Origin: Nocardioides daejeonensis
Lineage (GTDB): Bacteria > Actinomycetota > Actinomycetes > Propionibacteriales > Nocardioidaceae
Reading direction: 5' to 3'
Length of the DNA stretch: 64,000 bases
Assembly (NCBI RefSeq): GCF_003194585.1
Contig: NZ_QHKZ01000003.1
Span: forward strand, 310,001-374,000
In this document: in pieces, positions 12,541-21,214 of the stretch
Layout: each line of letters starts with the position of its first letter
Position numbering within the stretch: the first letter of the stretch is position 1
Program-made: the position numbers and the translations under genes
Notes under the pieces: generated by a model
What the model was told of the DNA's origin: nothing
The model's database searches: none
Seen by the model: the letters and a program-made list of their open reading frames with translations, nothing else

Positions 12541-13649
12541 CGCGCCACTCCCATCGCTGCCGCGAGCGTGGGCTCGACGGGCTCGTCCGCCGACGTCGCG
12601 GCACGCTTCTTGCCGAGCAGTGCGTCGAGCAGGTTGCAGACCACCCCGGTCGGGTCGGCGGTGCCGACCACCGAGCACAGGAAGAGTGAGGGGTTGGTCG
12701 CCAGCACGTGCCCGGCGTTCTCCAGGTTGGCCGAGACGTCGAGGGTTCCGGCCTGCGGGTTGTAGGTGAGCGCGAGGTTGTTGAGCGCCACCGGGCCCGC
12801 GGTGAGGATCTCGTCGAGCTCCGCACGGCGCTTCACCAGCACCTTCGCCACCTTGTCGAGGCCACGGATGTTCTTGCCCAGCAGCTCCTCGTTGTCCTTG
12901 ACGAAGTCACGGACGGACCCGAGAGCGCCCCCGAGGTTCTGGAGCGAGGCGGCCAGTTCCTGGCGCTCGCCGGCGAGCATCTCGGAGACCGAGGCGATCG
13001 AGTGGTTGAAGTCGCGCACCAGCTGATCGTTGTCGGCCAGTGTCGAGATGAAGCGTTGCAGCTCCTCTGCGGCTCCGAAGAGCTCCTCCTTGTTGTTCTC
13101 CAGCGTGCCGGTGAAGCGACCGAGGTCCTTCAGGGTGCGGTTGATCTCCTCGCCCTGACCCTCGAGGTTGTCGGCACCGACCTGGAGCAGCTCGGAGAGC
13201 GCGCCCTCGCTGTTGGCGCCGTCCGGTCCCAGCGCCACGACCAGGGTGTCGATGCTCTCGTAGATCTCGTCGAGCTCGAGCGGCGAGGAGGTGTCCTCCA
13301 TCGTCAGGGTGGCGTTGTCAGGGAGCGTGTCGCCGCCCGTGTAGACCGGGGTGAGCTGGACGAACCGGTCCCCCACCACGTTCGGGGTCACGATCACGGC
13401 CTGAGCATCGGCGGGCAGGTTGATGTCGGCGTCGTACCAGAGCTTGACCTTGACCGAGGTGCCGGCCGGCTCGACCGACTCCACCTCGCCCACTCGGACG
13501 CCGAGGATCCGGACCTCCGAGCCCTCGTAGACCGCCACGGTGCGGTCGAAGCTGGCGGTGAGGTACTTGCGGTCCTCGCTGCGGAACATCGTGAAGGCGG
13601 CCACGGCGAGCAGCACCACGATGATCCCGGGAATGATGAGCCTCTTCAT
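12537..13649 (-). CDS. mceD: MCE family protein, MceD position
   Basis: 370 residues, starting at ATG 13649 (MKRLIIPGIIVV...) with one N-terminal membrane anchor. The MCE domain core includes VRILGVRVGEVESVEP. A coiled, Leu- and Glu-rich helical region follows, then a conserved C-terminal half with two Cys residues. The start lies one base from the mceC stop, and the end overlaps mceE. The extreme C-terminus (ADEPVEPTL) is encoded by a stretch resembling a decayed copy of the VVEPVET repeat, which is a speculative reading. Part of the predicted lipid-import tunnel. Confidence 0.85.
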   Translation of the reverse strand: MKRLIIPGIIVVLLAVAAFTMFRSEDRKYLTASFDRTVAVYEGSEVRILGVRVGEVESVEPAGTSVKVKLWYDADINLPADAQAVIVTPNVVGDRFVQLTPVYTGGDTLPDNATLTMEDTSSPLELDEIYESIDTLVVALGPDGANSEGALSELLQVGADNLEGQGEEINRTLKDLGRFTGTLENNKEELFGAAEELQRFISTLADNDQLVRDFNHSIASVSEMLAGERQELAASLQNLGGALGSVRDFVKDNEELLGKNIRGLDKVAKVLVKRRAELDEILTAGPVALNNLALTYNPQAGTLDVSANLENAGHVLATNPSLFLCSVVGTADPTGVVCNLLDALLGKKRAATSADEPVEPTLAAAMGVAR

Positions 13650-13650
13650 G

Positions 13651-14625
13651 TCAGCGTCCCCCTCCCAGCTGTGGCGGAGGCGGAATGTTGGTGATCCAGG
13701 TGTCGAACCACGGTCCGTTGCCGAGCGTGCTCGCAAACAGGCGGTAGAACGGCGCCATCGTGCGCAACGACTCGTCGAGGTTGTCCTGGTTCTTCAACAG
13801 CACCTTGACCACCGTGTCGAGCTCGGTGAGAGCCGGCTTCAGATCGGCCTTCGTGTCCCGCACCAGCGCCTGCAGCTCCTGCGACATCGTGGTCGTGGAG
13901 ACCAACAGGTTGTGGATCGCCTCACGCCGTCCGGTGAGCGCCTTGAAGAGCACGTCGGCCTGCTTCATCAACGTGATGATGTCGTCGTCGCGGTCGCCGA
14001 GCACACCGGAGACCTTGCGCAGGTTCTGCAGCAGCGTGTTGATCTGCTCGTCTCGTGCAGCCAGGTTGCGGGAGAGGGAGGAGACTCCCTTGAGCGCCGC
14101 CTGGAACTCCTCCGGCGTGTTCTCGGCCAGCGCGGAGAGCGTCCGGAAGGACTTCGCCAGCTGATCGGTGTTGATCTCGCCCGACCGCTCGGCGAGGCCG
14201 GTGAAGGCGTCGACGACGTCGTACGGCGAGCTCGTCCGGGCGACCGGGATCGTCGAGCCCTGCTTCATCTGGCCGGAGCCGATCGGCTCGATCGCGAGGA
14301 ACATCGCGCCGAGGATCGTCTTCACCTTGATCTCGGCGCGGGAGTCGGGCCCGAACTCGGCCCCCTCGTCGATCTTGAAGGTGACCTTGACGTGGTCGCC
14401 GTCGAGCTCGACCTTCTTGACCTTGCCGACGCGCACGCCGGCGATCCGGACCTCGTCGTTGGCCTTGAGGCCGCCGGCCTCGCTGAAGGAGGCGTAGTAG
14501 GTGTCGCCGCCACCGATCAGGGGCAGGTCGTCGGCGCGGAACGCCATCAGCACGGCCGCGACGATCACGGCCAGGCTGATCGCCCCGATCACGACCGGGT
14601 TGCGCTCACGGAATGGCTTGCTCAC
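13651..14625 (-). CDS. mceC: MCE family protein, MceC position
   Basis: 324 residues. GTG at 14625 is preferred because it forms a GTGA overlap with the mceB stop, while an upstream extension is unlike Mce N-termini. It has an N-terminal anchor (PVVIGAISLAVIVAAVLMAF), an MCE domain (VRIAGVRVGKVKKVEL) at about residues 45-120 and a long helical segment. The C-terminus is Pro-rich (NIPPPPQLGGGR). It is the third subunit of the six-member Mce set. Confidence 0.85.
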   Translation of the reverse strand: MSKPFRERNPVVIGAISLAVIVAAVLMAFRADDLPLIGGGDTYYASFSEAGGLKANDEVRIAGVRVGKVKKVELDGDHVKVTFKIDEGAEFGPDSRAEIKVKTILGAMFLAIEPIGSGQMKQGSTIPVARTSSPYDVVDAFTGLAERSGEINTDQLAKSFRTLSALAENTPEEFQAALKGVSSLSRNLAARDEQINTLLQNLRKVSGVLGDRDDDIITLMKQADVLFKALTGRREAIHNLLVSTTTMSQELQALVRDTKADLKPALTELDTVVKVLLKNQDNLDESLRTMAPFYRLFASTLGNGPWFDTWITNIPPPPQLGGGR

Positions 14626-15668
14626 TTCAGGAAACACCTCTTCGGAGTCAGGCTCTCCGTCGGCGGGTAGGTCACGGCCAGCGGGGGCAGCGGCCCGACC
14701 TTCACCTGCCCGGTGAAGGAGCACAGGAAGAAGTTGAAGTAGGAGCCGTACGTCGCGGTGCGGCCGATCTTCGTCAGCTTGATGGGAAGGACCTGAAGGG
14801 CGCGATCGATCTCGGCCCGGTTGCGTGCCAGATTGCCGGCGACCTGGCGCAGCGCCTTCACGTCGTTGACCAACGGCGCGCGGACACCCTTCGCGAGGTC
14901 GGCGGTCTGCACGGCCAGGGCGGAGATGTCGTCGAGCGAGTCGAGGATCGCGTCCTTGTCGTCCACCAGACCGCTGACCAGGTCGCGGAGGTTCACGATC
15001 AGCCCGCTGAGCTGGTCGTCGCGGTCACCGACCGTCACCAGGACCTCGTTGAGGTTGAGGATCAGGTCGCCGATGACGGCGTCCCGCTCCGAGAGCGTCT
15101 GGGTGATCTCGGCGGTGTGGCCCAACAGCCCCTCGACGGTGCCGCCCTCGTTCTGGAACACCTGGATGATCTCGTAGGAGAGCTGGTCGAGGTCCTGGGG
15201 CGAGAGCGCCTGGAAGAGCGGCTTGAAGCCGTTGAAGAGCACCGTCAGGTCGAGCGCCGGCGAGGTCCGGTCGACCGGGATGACCTTGTTGGTCGCCTGC
15301 TTGTCGGCGCTCTCCCCGGACTCGCTGAGCGACAGGTAGCGCTGGCCGACGAGGTTGCGGTAGCGGATCGCCACCTGGGTGCCCTCGGTGACGCGCGCTT
15401 CGTCGGCGACGCTGAAGGTCACCCTGGCCCGCGTGCGGTCGACGATCTCGACGTCCTTGACGGTGCCGACCTTCACACCGGCGATCCGGACGTCGTCGCC
15501 CTTCACCACACCGGTCGCGTCCACGAAGTCGGCGCGGAACTCCCGTGCCGAGCCACCGGTGATGTTGCCGATCACCAGCACCAGCGCACTCGTGAAGATC
15601 GCCGTGATCACCATGAAGACGACGAGCTTGACGAGGTCGAGACTGGTCTTCTTGTCGAGGATGCTCAT
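14622..15668 (-). CDS. mceB: MCE family protein, MceB position
   Basis: 348 residues. There is an N-terminal anchor (LVVFMVITAIFTSALVLVIG), an MCE domain (VRIAGVKVGTVKDVEI) followed by the IRYRNLVGQRYLSL strand typical of MceB, and helical repeats. The C-terminus ends with a Cys pair separated by about 30 residues. The start ATG at 15668 is 55 bases from the mceA stop, the largest gap inside the mce set, and its ribosome site is weak. It forms part of the Mce hexamer. Confidence 0.85.
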   Translation of the reverse strand: MSILDKKTSLDLVKLVVFMVITAIFTSALVLVIGNITGGSAREFRADFVDATGVVKGDDVRIAGVKVGTVKDVEIVDRTRARVTFSVADEARVTEGTQVAIRYRNLVGQRYLSLSESGESADKQATNKVIPVDRTSPALDLTVLFNGFKPLFQALSPQDLDQLSYEIIQVFQNEGGTVEGLLGHTAEITQTLSERDAVIGDLILNLNEVLVTVGDRDDQLSGLIVNLRDLVSGLVDDKDAILDSLDDISALAVQTADLAKGVRAPLVNDVKALRQVAGNLARNRAEIDRALQVLPIKLTKIGRTATYGSYFNFFLCSFTGQVKVGPLPPLAVTYPPTESLTPKRCFLK

Positions 15669-15723
15669 CGAGGCCCCCGATCGAACGTGCGACCGAGGAG
15701 TGCAGCGGAGGGGGGGAGGTGGC

Positions 15724-17010
15724 TCATCGCAACGTCACCTCCGTGCCGCGCAGCATCGGGGCGAAGAGCAGGACGCCGAGGTCGGAGACCTCGCCGGAGC
15801 TCTGGCCGAGCTGAGCGGCGAGCAGGCCGCGCGCCAGGTCGGCCTCGTCGGCCGAGCCTGCCTCGCTGCTCATCTCGAAGCCGGGCACGGTGCGCATGGT
15901 CCCCTTGCCGGTCGGACGGTTGACCCCGTCGTCGAAGTTCGGAATGTCGCGGAACGGGTTCGCCTGCGTGTAGGGCGGGTTCGGCAGCGCGCCGCAATGC
16001 GGACCGCGCTTCTCGCGCAGCACGGGGCGGTCACCCTGGTCGTAGGCCCGGGGCTGGTTCGGGATCACCTCGAGGTTGATGTGCAGGACGAATCCGCGGA
16101 ATGCCTCCGCCTGCGCCTTGCCGGCATTGACGACGCCGCTGACCAGGCAGGGGAACTGCGGAGCGTACTTCCCGAGAACCCGGAGCTGCTGGGCGCTCAG
16201 CTCACCGACGCGGACCAGATTGGTCTCGTTCTTGGCCAGGAAGGCCCCGGTCACATCGGAGAAGCGGGCGACGTCGGTGAAGAGCTTGTTCACGTCCTTC
16301 TCGCGCTCCAGCAGCGTGTTGCCGGTGGTGACCGTGCCCCGCAGGATGTCGGCCAGCTCGGGCATGACCTCCTCGTAGACGCCAGCCACCTTGCTGGTCA
16401 GCTTGATGTCCTCGATCAGCTGCGGGAGCTGCGGGTTCATCTTGCGCAGATAGCCGTCGAGGGTCTCGAGGCTGCGGCCCACGGCCTCGCCCCGGCCGGA
16501 GAGTGCGGTCGCCACGGCGCTCAAGGTGTGGCTGAGGTCGGCCGGCTGCACGGTGCGGAGCAGCGGGTAGAGGTCGTTGAGCGCCTCCTCCACCTCGGTG
16601 GCCACCACCGTCTGGGTGATCCGGTCGCCCGCCTTGATCGAGCGCGACTCGGGCTGGTCCGGGACCTGCAGGGCGACGTACTTCTCACCGAAGAGCGTCT
16701 TGGGCTCGATCCGCGCCGTGACGTTGCGCGGGATGATCCCGATCTTGTCGGGGTAGATGCCGAGCACCAGCTCGGCGCCGGTGCCGTCGCTGACGACCTT
16801 CGAATCCAGCACCTCGCCGACCTGGACGCCACGGATCTTGACGTCCGCCCGTGCGGGCAGCGAGAGACCGATGGTGGAGGTCTCGAGGGTGACCTTGTCG
16901 TAGGCGGTGAACTTCTTGGTGAAGATGGCGCCGGTAAGCCAGATTCCGGAGGCGATGAGAGCCAGGAAGACCAGGCCGATCAGCTTGTGGCTGCCCAGGA
17001 TGCGGTTCAT
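15724..17010 (-). CDS. mceA: MCE family protein, MceA position
   Basis: 428 residues, the first mce gene after the two permease genes. It has an N-terminal anchor (LIGLVFLALIASGIWLTGAIF), an MCE domain containing VKIRGVQVGEVLDSKVV and ARIEPKTLFGEKYVAL, a long helical region, and a C-terminal half with Cys residues (PHCGALPNPPY). The start is 3 bases after the yrbEB stop. By homology to mycobacterial Mce1A/Mce4A it would form part of the periplasmic tunnel. The cargo (fatty acid, sterol or other lipid) is unknown. Confidence 0.87.
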   Translation of the reverse strand: MNRILGSHKLIGLVFLALIASGIWLTGAIFTKKFTAYDKVTLETSTIGLSLPARADVKIRGVQVGEVLDSKVVSDGTGAELVLGIYPDKIGIIPRNVTARIEPKTLFGEKYVALQVPDQPESRSIKAGDRITQTVVATEVEEALNDLYPLLRTVQPADLSHTLSAVATALSGRGEAVGRSLETLDGYLRKMNPQLPQLIEDIKLTSKVAGVYEEVMPELADILRGTVTTGNTLLEREKDVNKLFTDVARFSDVTGAFLAKNETNLVRVGELSAQQLRVLGKYAPQFPCLVSGVVNAGKAQAEAFRGFVLHINLEVIPNQPRAYDQGDRPVLREKRGPHCGALPNPPYTQANPFRDIPNFDDGVNRPTGKGTMRTVPGFEMSSEAGSADEADLARGLLAAQLGQSSGEVSDLGVLLFAPMLRGTEVTLR

Positions 17011-17013
17011 GCC

Positions 17014-17850
17014 TCAACCCGCCAATCTGACGGTGGTCGTGGTGCCCCAGATCGCCATCGACAGGAAGAGATCGACGACATTGATGGCGACGATCGAGGT
17101 ACGCACGGCCCGGCCTACGGCCACGCCGACGCCGGCAGGCCCGCCGCTGGCGTTGTAGCCGTGGTAGCAGTGGATCAGGATCACGGTGACCGCGAAGACC
17201 AGCACCTTGCCGAAGGACCACAGCACGTCGCCGGGCGGCAGGAACTGCTGGAAGTAGTGGTCGTAGGTGCCGGAGCTCTGGCCGAAGAACATCGTCACCG
17301 TGAGTCGGGTGGCGAAGTAGGACGAGAGCAGGCCGACGACGTAGAGCGGGATGACCGCGATCAGGCCACCGATGATGCGGGTGGTGACGAGGAACGGCAG
17401 TGACGGGATCGCCATCACCTCGAGGGCGTCGATCTCCTCGGAGATGCGCATGGCACCCAGCTGTGCCGTGAAGCCGCACCCGACGGTGGCCGCCAGCGCG
17501 ATGCCGGCGACCAGGGGCGCGATCTCCCGGGTGTTGAAGTAGGCGGAGACGAAGCCGGAGAAGGCCGCGGTGCCGATCTGGTTGAGAGCTGCGTAGCCCT
17601 GCAGGCCCACCTCGGTGCCGGTGAAGAAGCACATCGCGGTGATGACGCCGACGGTGCCGCCGATGACGGCCAGGGAGCCGGAGCCGAGGGTCACCTCGGC
17701 CAGGATCCGCAGCACCTCCTTCTTGTAGCGGCGCACGGTACGCGGCGTCCACGCGAGCGCGCGGAGATAGAAGGCGAGCTGCTCCCCCATCGTGTCGAGG
17801 AGCTTGACGGGTCGGTCGATGACCGAACGCATGCCTGACATCGGCGTCAC
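17014..17850 (-). CDS. yrbEB: Mce ABC transporter permease, YrbEB-like
   Basis: 278 residues, an MlaE-family integral membrane protein with about five to six hydrophobic segments. It has the conserved cytosolic region GCGFTAQLGAMRISEEIDAL, which contacts the ATPase. The start is GTG at 17850, overlapping the yrbEA stop as GTGA. With YrbEA it should form the permease dimer driven by Mkl that draws lipid from the Mce tunnel into the membrane or cytosol. Confidence 0.9.
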   Translation of the reverse strand: MTPMSGMRSVIDRPVKLLDTMGEQLAFYLRALAWTPRTVRRYKKEVLRILAEVTLGSGSLAVIGGTVGVITAMCFFTGTEVGLQGYAALNQIGTAAFSGFVSAYFNTREIAPLVAGIALAATVGCGFTAQLGAMRISEEIDALEVMAIPSLPFLVTTRIIGGLIAVIPLYVVGLLSSYFATRLTVTMFFGQSSGTYDHYFQQFLPPGDVLWSFGKVLVFAVTVILIHCYHGYNASGGPAGVGVAVGRAVRTSIVAINVVDLFLSMAIWGTTTTVRLAG

Positions 17851-18629
17851 CCTGTCTTCGGCGGCACGAGCTGGAAGTAGATCGCGCTCATGACGAAGTT
17901 GACGACGAACAGAAGCATGAAGGTGATGACGACCGACTCGTTCACCGCGTCACCGACGCCCTTCGGGCCCCCGCCGGCGTTCATGCCCTTGTAGCACGCC
18001 ACGATCGCGGCAATGAGGCCGAAGACGAGCGCCTTGATCATGCCCTGCCAGAGGTCGGCCAGTTGGGCTAAGGCTGTGAAGCTCGATAAATAGGCCCCTG
18101 GTGTGCCGTCTTGCAGCACGACGTTGAAGACGTAGCCACCAGCGACTCCGACGACCGAGACCAACCCGTTGAGGAAGACCGCGACGAGCATGCAGGCCAG
18201 CACCCGGGGCACGACCAGGCGCTGGATCGGGTCGATGCCCAGCACCATCATGGCGTCGAGCTCCTCGCGGATCTTCCGCGCACCCAGGTCGGCCGCGATG
18301 GCCGACCCGCCGGCGCCGGCGATCAACAGCGAGGTGGCGATCGGCCCGGCCTCCCGGACCACCGCCAGGACCGAGGCGGATCCGGTGAAGGACTGGGCGC
18401 CGAACTGCTTGATCAGTCCACCGACCTGCAGCGCGATGACCGCGCCGAAGGGGATGGCGACGAGTGCAGTCGGAATGATCGTCACCGACGCAATGAACCA
18501 GGCCTGCTGGATGAACTCCCGCAACTGGAAGGGGCGCCGGAAGAGGCCCCGGCCGACGTCGAGACCGAAGGCAAACAGGTTGCCTGCAGTCCCGACGGGG
18601 CGGAGGACCCGTGCTGAGGTGATGGCCAT
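17847..18629 (-). CDS. yrbEA: Mce ABC transporter permease, YrbEA-like
   Basis: 260 residues, MlaE family, with conserved ADLGARKIREELDAMMVLGIDP and several membrane helices. It starts at ATG 18629, 15 bases after the mkl stop, and overlaps yrbEB. An oddity is a run of rare codons around 18060-18110 (ACA, CCA, TAT, TTA, TTA, CAA), including two TTA leucine codons at 18087-18089 and 18069-18071. This is unlike the C/G-ending codons elsewhere in the operon. Function as the partner permease of the Mce importer is inferred from family and context. Confidence 0.9.
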   Translation of the reverse strand: MAITSARVLRPVGTAGNLFAFGLDVGRGLFRRPFQLREFIQQAWFIASVTIIPTALVAIPFGAVIALQVGGLIKQFGAQSFTGSASVLAVVREAGPIATSLLIAGAGGSAIAADLGARKIREELDAMMVLGIDPIQRLVVPRVLACMLVAVFLNGLVSVVGVAGGYVFNVVLQDGTPGAYLSSFTALAQLADLWQGMIKALVFGLIAAIVACYKGMNAGGGPKGVGDAVNESVVITFMLLFVVNFVMSAIYFQLVPPKTG

Positions 18630-18644
18630 CGTTGTCCGGCAGGC

Positions 18645-19601
18645 TCAGACGCCCGGCGTGAGGCCGGCGTTGGCGCTCGCGAAGGAACCCGGAGGAGGCG
18701 TGATGCCGTTGAGCCGGCACCACTCGCCCGGCGGCCGCTGGCTGCGTCGCGGAATGCCGTTGGACGGCTCCAGCTGCAGCGGGATCGGCGGCAGCGGGGG
18801 CAGTTCCTGGTCTGCCTCGGCGGCCAGGTCGTCGGCGTCCTTCTCCTCGGACATGCCGATCGGCCCCACCCGCTGGGCGTTCAGGAACTGGCGCACCACC
18901 GGCTCTTCCGAGCTCAGCAGCATCTCGCGGGGACCGAACATCGCCAGGTGCTTGTGGTACAGCAGACCGATGTTGTCCGGAACCGTACGCGCGGTGTTGA
19001 TGTCGTGGGTCACGATCAGGAACGTGGCGTCGATCTGAGCGTTCAGGTCGACGATCAGCTGGTTGAGGAACGCCGTACGCACCGGGTCGAGACCGGAGTC
19101 CGGCTCGTCGAAGAGCACGATCTCGGGGTCGAGCACCAGCGCGCGGGCCAGGCCGGCCCGCTTGCGCATACCACCGGAGATCTCACCGGGGAGCTTCGTC
19201 TCCGCACCGATCAGACCCACCAGGTCCATCTTCTCCATGACGATGTCACGGATCTCCGACTCCGACTTCTTCGTGTGCTCGCGCAGCGGGAAGGCGACGT
19301 TGTCGTAGAGGTTCATCGAGCCGAACATGGCCCCGTCCTGGAACAGGACGCCGAAGAGCTTGCGGATCTCGTAGAGATCCTTCTCGGAGCACGACGCGAT
19401 GTCGGTGCCTTCGATGATGACCGAGCCCTTGTCGGGCTTGAGCAGACCGATGAGAGTCTTGAGGAGCACCGACTTGCCCGTACCCGACGGGCCGAGCATC
19501 ACGCAGATCTCCCCGGCAGGGATATCCAGCGTCACATCACCCCAGATCAGCTGCTTACCAAAGGACTTGGTCAGCTCCTGGATCTTGATCTCAACGCCCA
19601 T
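18645..19601 (-). CDS. mkl: Mce ABC transporter ATP-binding protein (MceG/Mkl, MlaF family)
   Basis: 318 residues. It has Walker A GPSGTGKS at residues 37-44, the ABC signature ISGGMRKRAGLARAL, Walker B IVLFDEPDSGLDP, and the switch His in VTHDINTA. A C-terminal extension of about 80 residues after the nucleotide-binding domain is Pro/Leu-rich (ELPPLPPIPLQL); mycobacterial Mkl also carries an extension. It is the first gene of the mce operon and powers the YrbEA/EB permease. It lies just downstream of rplL, as orphan mkl does in M. tuberculosis, but here the whole transporter follows it. Confidence 0.93.
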   Translation of the reverse strand: MGVEIKIQELTKSFGKQLIWGDVTLDIPAGEICVMLGPSGTGKSVLLKTLIGLLKPDKGSVIIEGTDIASCSEKDLYEIRKLFGVLFQDGAMFGSMNLYDNVAFPLREHTKKSESEIRDIVMEKMDLVGLIGAETKLPGEISGGMRKRAGLARALVLDPEIVLFDEPDSGLDPVRTAFLNQLIVDLNAQIDATFLIVTHDINTARTVPDNIGLLYHKHLAMFGPREMLLSSEEPVVRQFLNAQRVGPIGMSEEKDADDLAAEADQELPPLPPIPLQLEPSNGIPRRSQRPPGEWCRLNGITPPPGSFASANAGLTPGV

Positions 19602-19698
19602 GGCGTCCTCTCCTCGTGCTCACACCCGAGTCGACCAGCGGGACACGCCTCTGCCTGCCCCAGGCGACTTCTCAGTAACAACGCTTGTGTCGGGCCAG

Positions 19699-19727
19699 AG
19701 GTTACGGCCTTTTGCGGTGCAGGTCAC
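19699..19727 (-). promoter_or_regulatory. Candidate mkl-mce operon promoter
   Basis: On the minus strand, GTGACC (19722-19727) and TAACCT (19699-19704) are separated by 17 bases, about 95 bases upstream of the mkl start. It would allow the mce operon to be transcribed independently of rplJL, whose terminators lie just upstream. Confidence 0.4.
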
Positions 19728-19779
19728 CCCTGTCCTGAGGTTTGAGTCACATCGCCAAATCGGGGCCTCGCAAATGTGC

Positions 19780-19817
19780 CGAAGGACAGTCCCTCCCGGA
19801 GGAGAGACTGTCCTTCG
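19780..19817 (-). terminator. Second rplJL terminator hairpin
   Basis: A 17-bp stem with one mismatch (CGAAGGACAGTC... / ...GACTGTCCTTCG) and a 4-base loop, downstream of the first hairpin. It probably separates rplJL from mkl. Confidence 0.7.
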
Positions 19818-19821
19818 CAGT

Positions 19822-19844
19822 GGCTCCGGAGCAGTTCCGGAGCC
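19822..19844 (-). terminator. First rplJL terminator hairpin
   Basis: A perfect 9-bp stem (GGCTCCGGA / TCCGGAGCC) with a 5-base loop, 6 bases after the rplL stop codon. It forms a tandem terminator with the 19780-19817 hairpin. Confidence 0.6.
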
Positions 19845-19850
19845 GTGAGA

Positions 19851-20243
19851 TCACTTGAGGGTGACGGTGGCTCCGGCGCCCTCGAGGGCCTCCTTGGCCT
19901 TCTCGGCGGCAGCCTTGTCAACGCCCTCGAGGATGGCCTTGGGGGCACCCTCGACAAGCTCCTTGGCCTCCTTCAGGCCGAGGGAGGTCAGGGCGCGCAC
20001 CTCCTTGATGACGTTGATCTTCTTCTCACCGGCGGCCTCGAGAACGACGTCGAACGAGTCCTTCTCCTCGGCCGCACCGGCGTCGCCACCGGCGCCACCC
20101 GCGGCCGGAGCAGCGGCAACGGCAACCGGAGCCGCGGCGGTCACGCCGAAGGTCTCCTCGAACTGCTTCACGAACTCGGAGAGCTCGATCAGGGTCATTT
20201 CCTTGAACGCGTCGAGCAGCTCGTCAGTGCTGAGCTTCGCCAT
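19851..20243 (-). CDS. rplL: 50S ribosomal protein L7/L12
   Basis: 130 residues, the normal length. The N-terminal dimerisation domain begins [16 protein letters not shown], then comes an Ala/Gly-rich hinge at about residues 35-60 ([18 protein letters not shown]). The C-terminal domain binds elongation factors ([20 protein letters not shown]). ATG at 20243 is preferred over much longer upstream extensions because it matches the universal L7/L12 start. It forms the stalk with L10, encoded 76 bases upstream. Confidence 0.98.
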   Translation of the reverse strand: MAKLSTDELLDAFKEMTLIELSEFVKQFEETFGVTAAAPVAVAAAPAAGGAGGDAGAAEEKDSFDVVLEAAGEKKINVIKEVRALTSLGLKEAKELVEGAPKAILEGVDKAAAEKAKEALEGAGATVTLK

Positions 20244-20319
20244 GATGGCGCTTCCTTCCGTTTGTGGCCCTCGTCGGTCAGGCGAAGGGCCTGGTATATG
20301 CGGTGGTACGTCGGCCCGA

Positions 20320-20949
20320 TCAGGCCTCGGTGGACTCGGCTTCGGTCTCGGCTGCCGGCTCGGCAGCCTCCTCGGCCGGGGCGTCCTCGGCGGCGTCGAC
20401 CGGAGTACCGGCACCACCTGCGAGGATCGAGGGGTCCTGCTGCGCCTTGGCCTCCAGGGCGCCGGCGAGCCGGGCAGCCTGGGAGAGCGGGGCGTTGAGC
20501 AGGTAGACGGCCTGGGAGAGCGACGCCAGCATCGCGCCGGCGAGCTTGCCCAGCAGCACCTCGCGCGACTCGAGATCGGCCAGCTTGGCGATCTCGTTCG
20601 CGTCGAGGAGGTTTCCGTCCAGGACACCACCCTTGATCACAAGGGCGGGGTTTGCCTTGGCAAAGTCACGCAGACCCTTGGCGGCCTCGACCACGTCACC
20701 GTTGATGAACGCGATGGCGGTCGGCCCGACCAACAGGTCGTCGAAGCCCTCGATCCCCGCCTCCTTGGCGGCGATCTGGGCGAGCGTGTTCTTGACCACG
20801 GCGTAGTTGGCGTTCTCGCCGAGGGAGCGCCGCAGCTGCTGCAGCTCCGCAACGGTGAGACCGCGGTACTCGGTCAGCACAGCACCGGCAGAGGCGTTGA
20901 ACTGGTCAACGACCTCGGCCACAGCTGCTGCCTTGTCTGGCCGCGCCAT
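20320..20949 (-). CDS. rplJ: 50S ribosomal protein L10
   Basis: 209 residues. The N-terminal rRNA-binding domain is clear ([35 protein letters not shown]). An Ala/Glu-rich acidic tail of about 35 residues follows; the C-terminal helix normally binds L7/L12 dimers. The ribosome site GGAAGGAGA precedes ATG 20949. The preceding leader (21065-21150) resembles the autoregulatory L10 leader, so L10-L12 probably represses its own translation. Confidence 0.97.
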   Translation of the reverse strand: MARPDKAAAVAEVVDQFNASAGAVLTEYRGLTVAELQQLRRSLGENANYAVVKNTLAQIAAKEAGIEGFDDLLVGPTAIAFINGDVVEAAKGLRDFAKANPALVIKGGVLDGNLLDANEIAKLADLESREVLLGKLAGAMLASLSQAVYLLNAPLSQAARLAGALEAKAQQDPSILAGGAGTPVDAAEDAPAEEAAEPAAETEAESTEA

Positions 20950-21064
20950 GGGTCTCCTTCCGAACTACTTCGTCGTCGAGACCCCCACGGCTCCGCATCC
21001 CTGGTCGAAATGCGAAACGCCCCGGCGCAGGGCCAGGGCGTGATCTCTCGAGGAGAGCTGCTCT

Positions 21065-21150
21065 GTCACCTGCGCGGGCCGCCCCTTACAAGGGGACCTT
21101 CGGCGTACCGCCCCGGAGGGAGGCACAGCGACCGGCGGTCTCTGGTTACA
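21065..21150 (-). ncRNA. Ribosomal protein L10 leader (autoregulatory mRNA element)
   Basis: The minus-strand sequence contains an AGACCGCCGG stretch, a GGUCCCC/GGGGCGG hairpin region and the CGCGCAGGUGAC block. These resemble the bacterial L10 leader, which mimics the L10 site on 23S rRNA. It lies 116 bases or more upstream of rplJ. Further dyads (ACGCCC / GGGCGT near 21020-21045) could serve as an attenuator. Assigned from pattern memory only. Confidence 0.6.
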
Positions 21151-21214
21151 GCACGGAACACTACCGACCCGGTCGGGCCGGTGCCAAATCGCGGGGTGGC
21201 GTCGCGACGGTCCG

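Noticed and set aside
18069..18089. bldA-type developmental control through TTA codons
   Set aside because: Kept only as an unusual codon patch. Without genome-wide TTA counts or evidence of a regulated tRNA-Leu(UAA), such control cannot be claimed.
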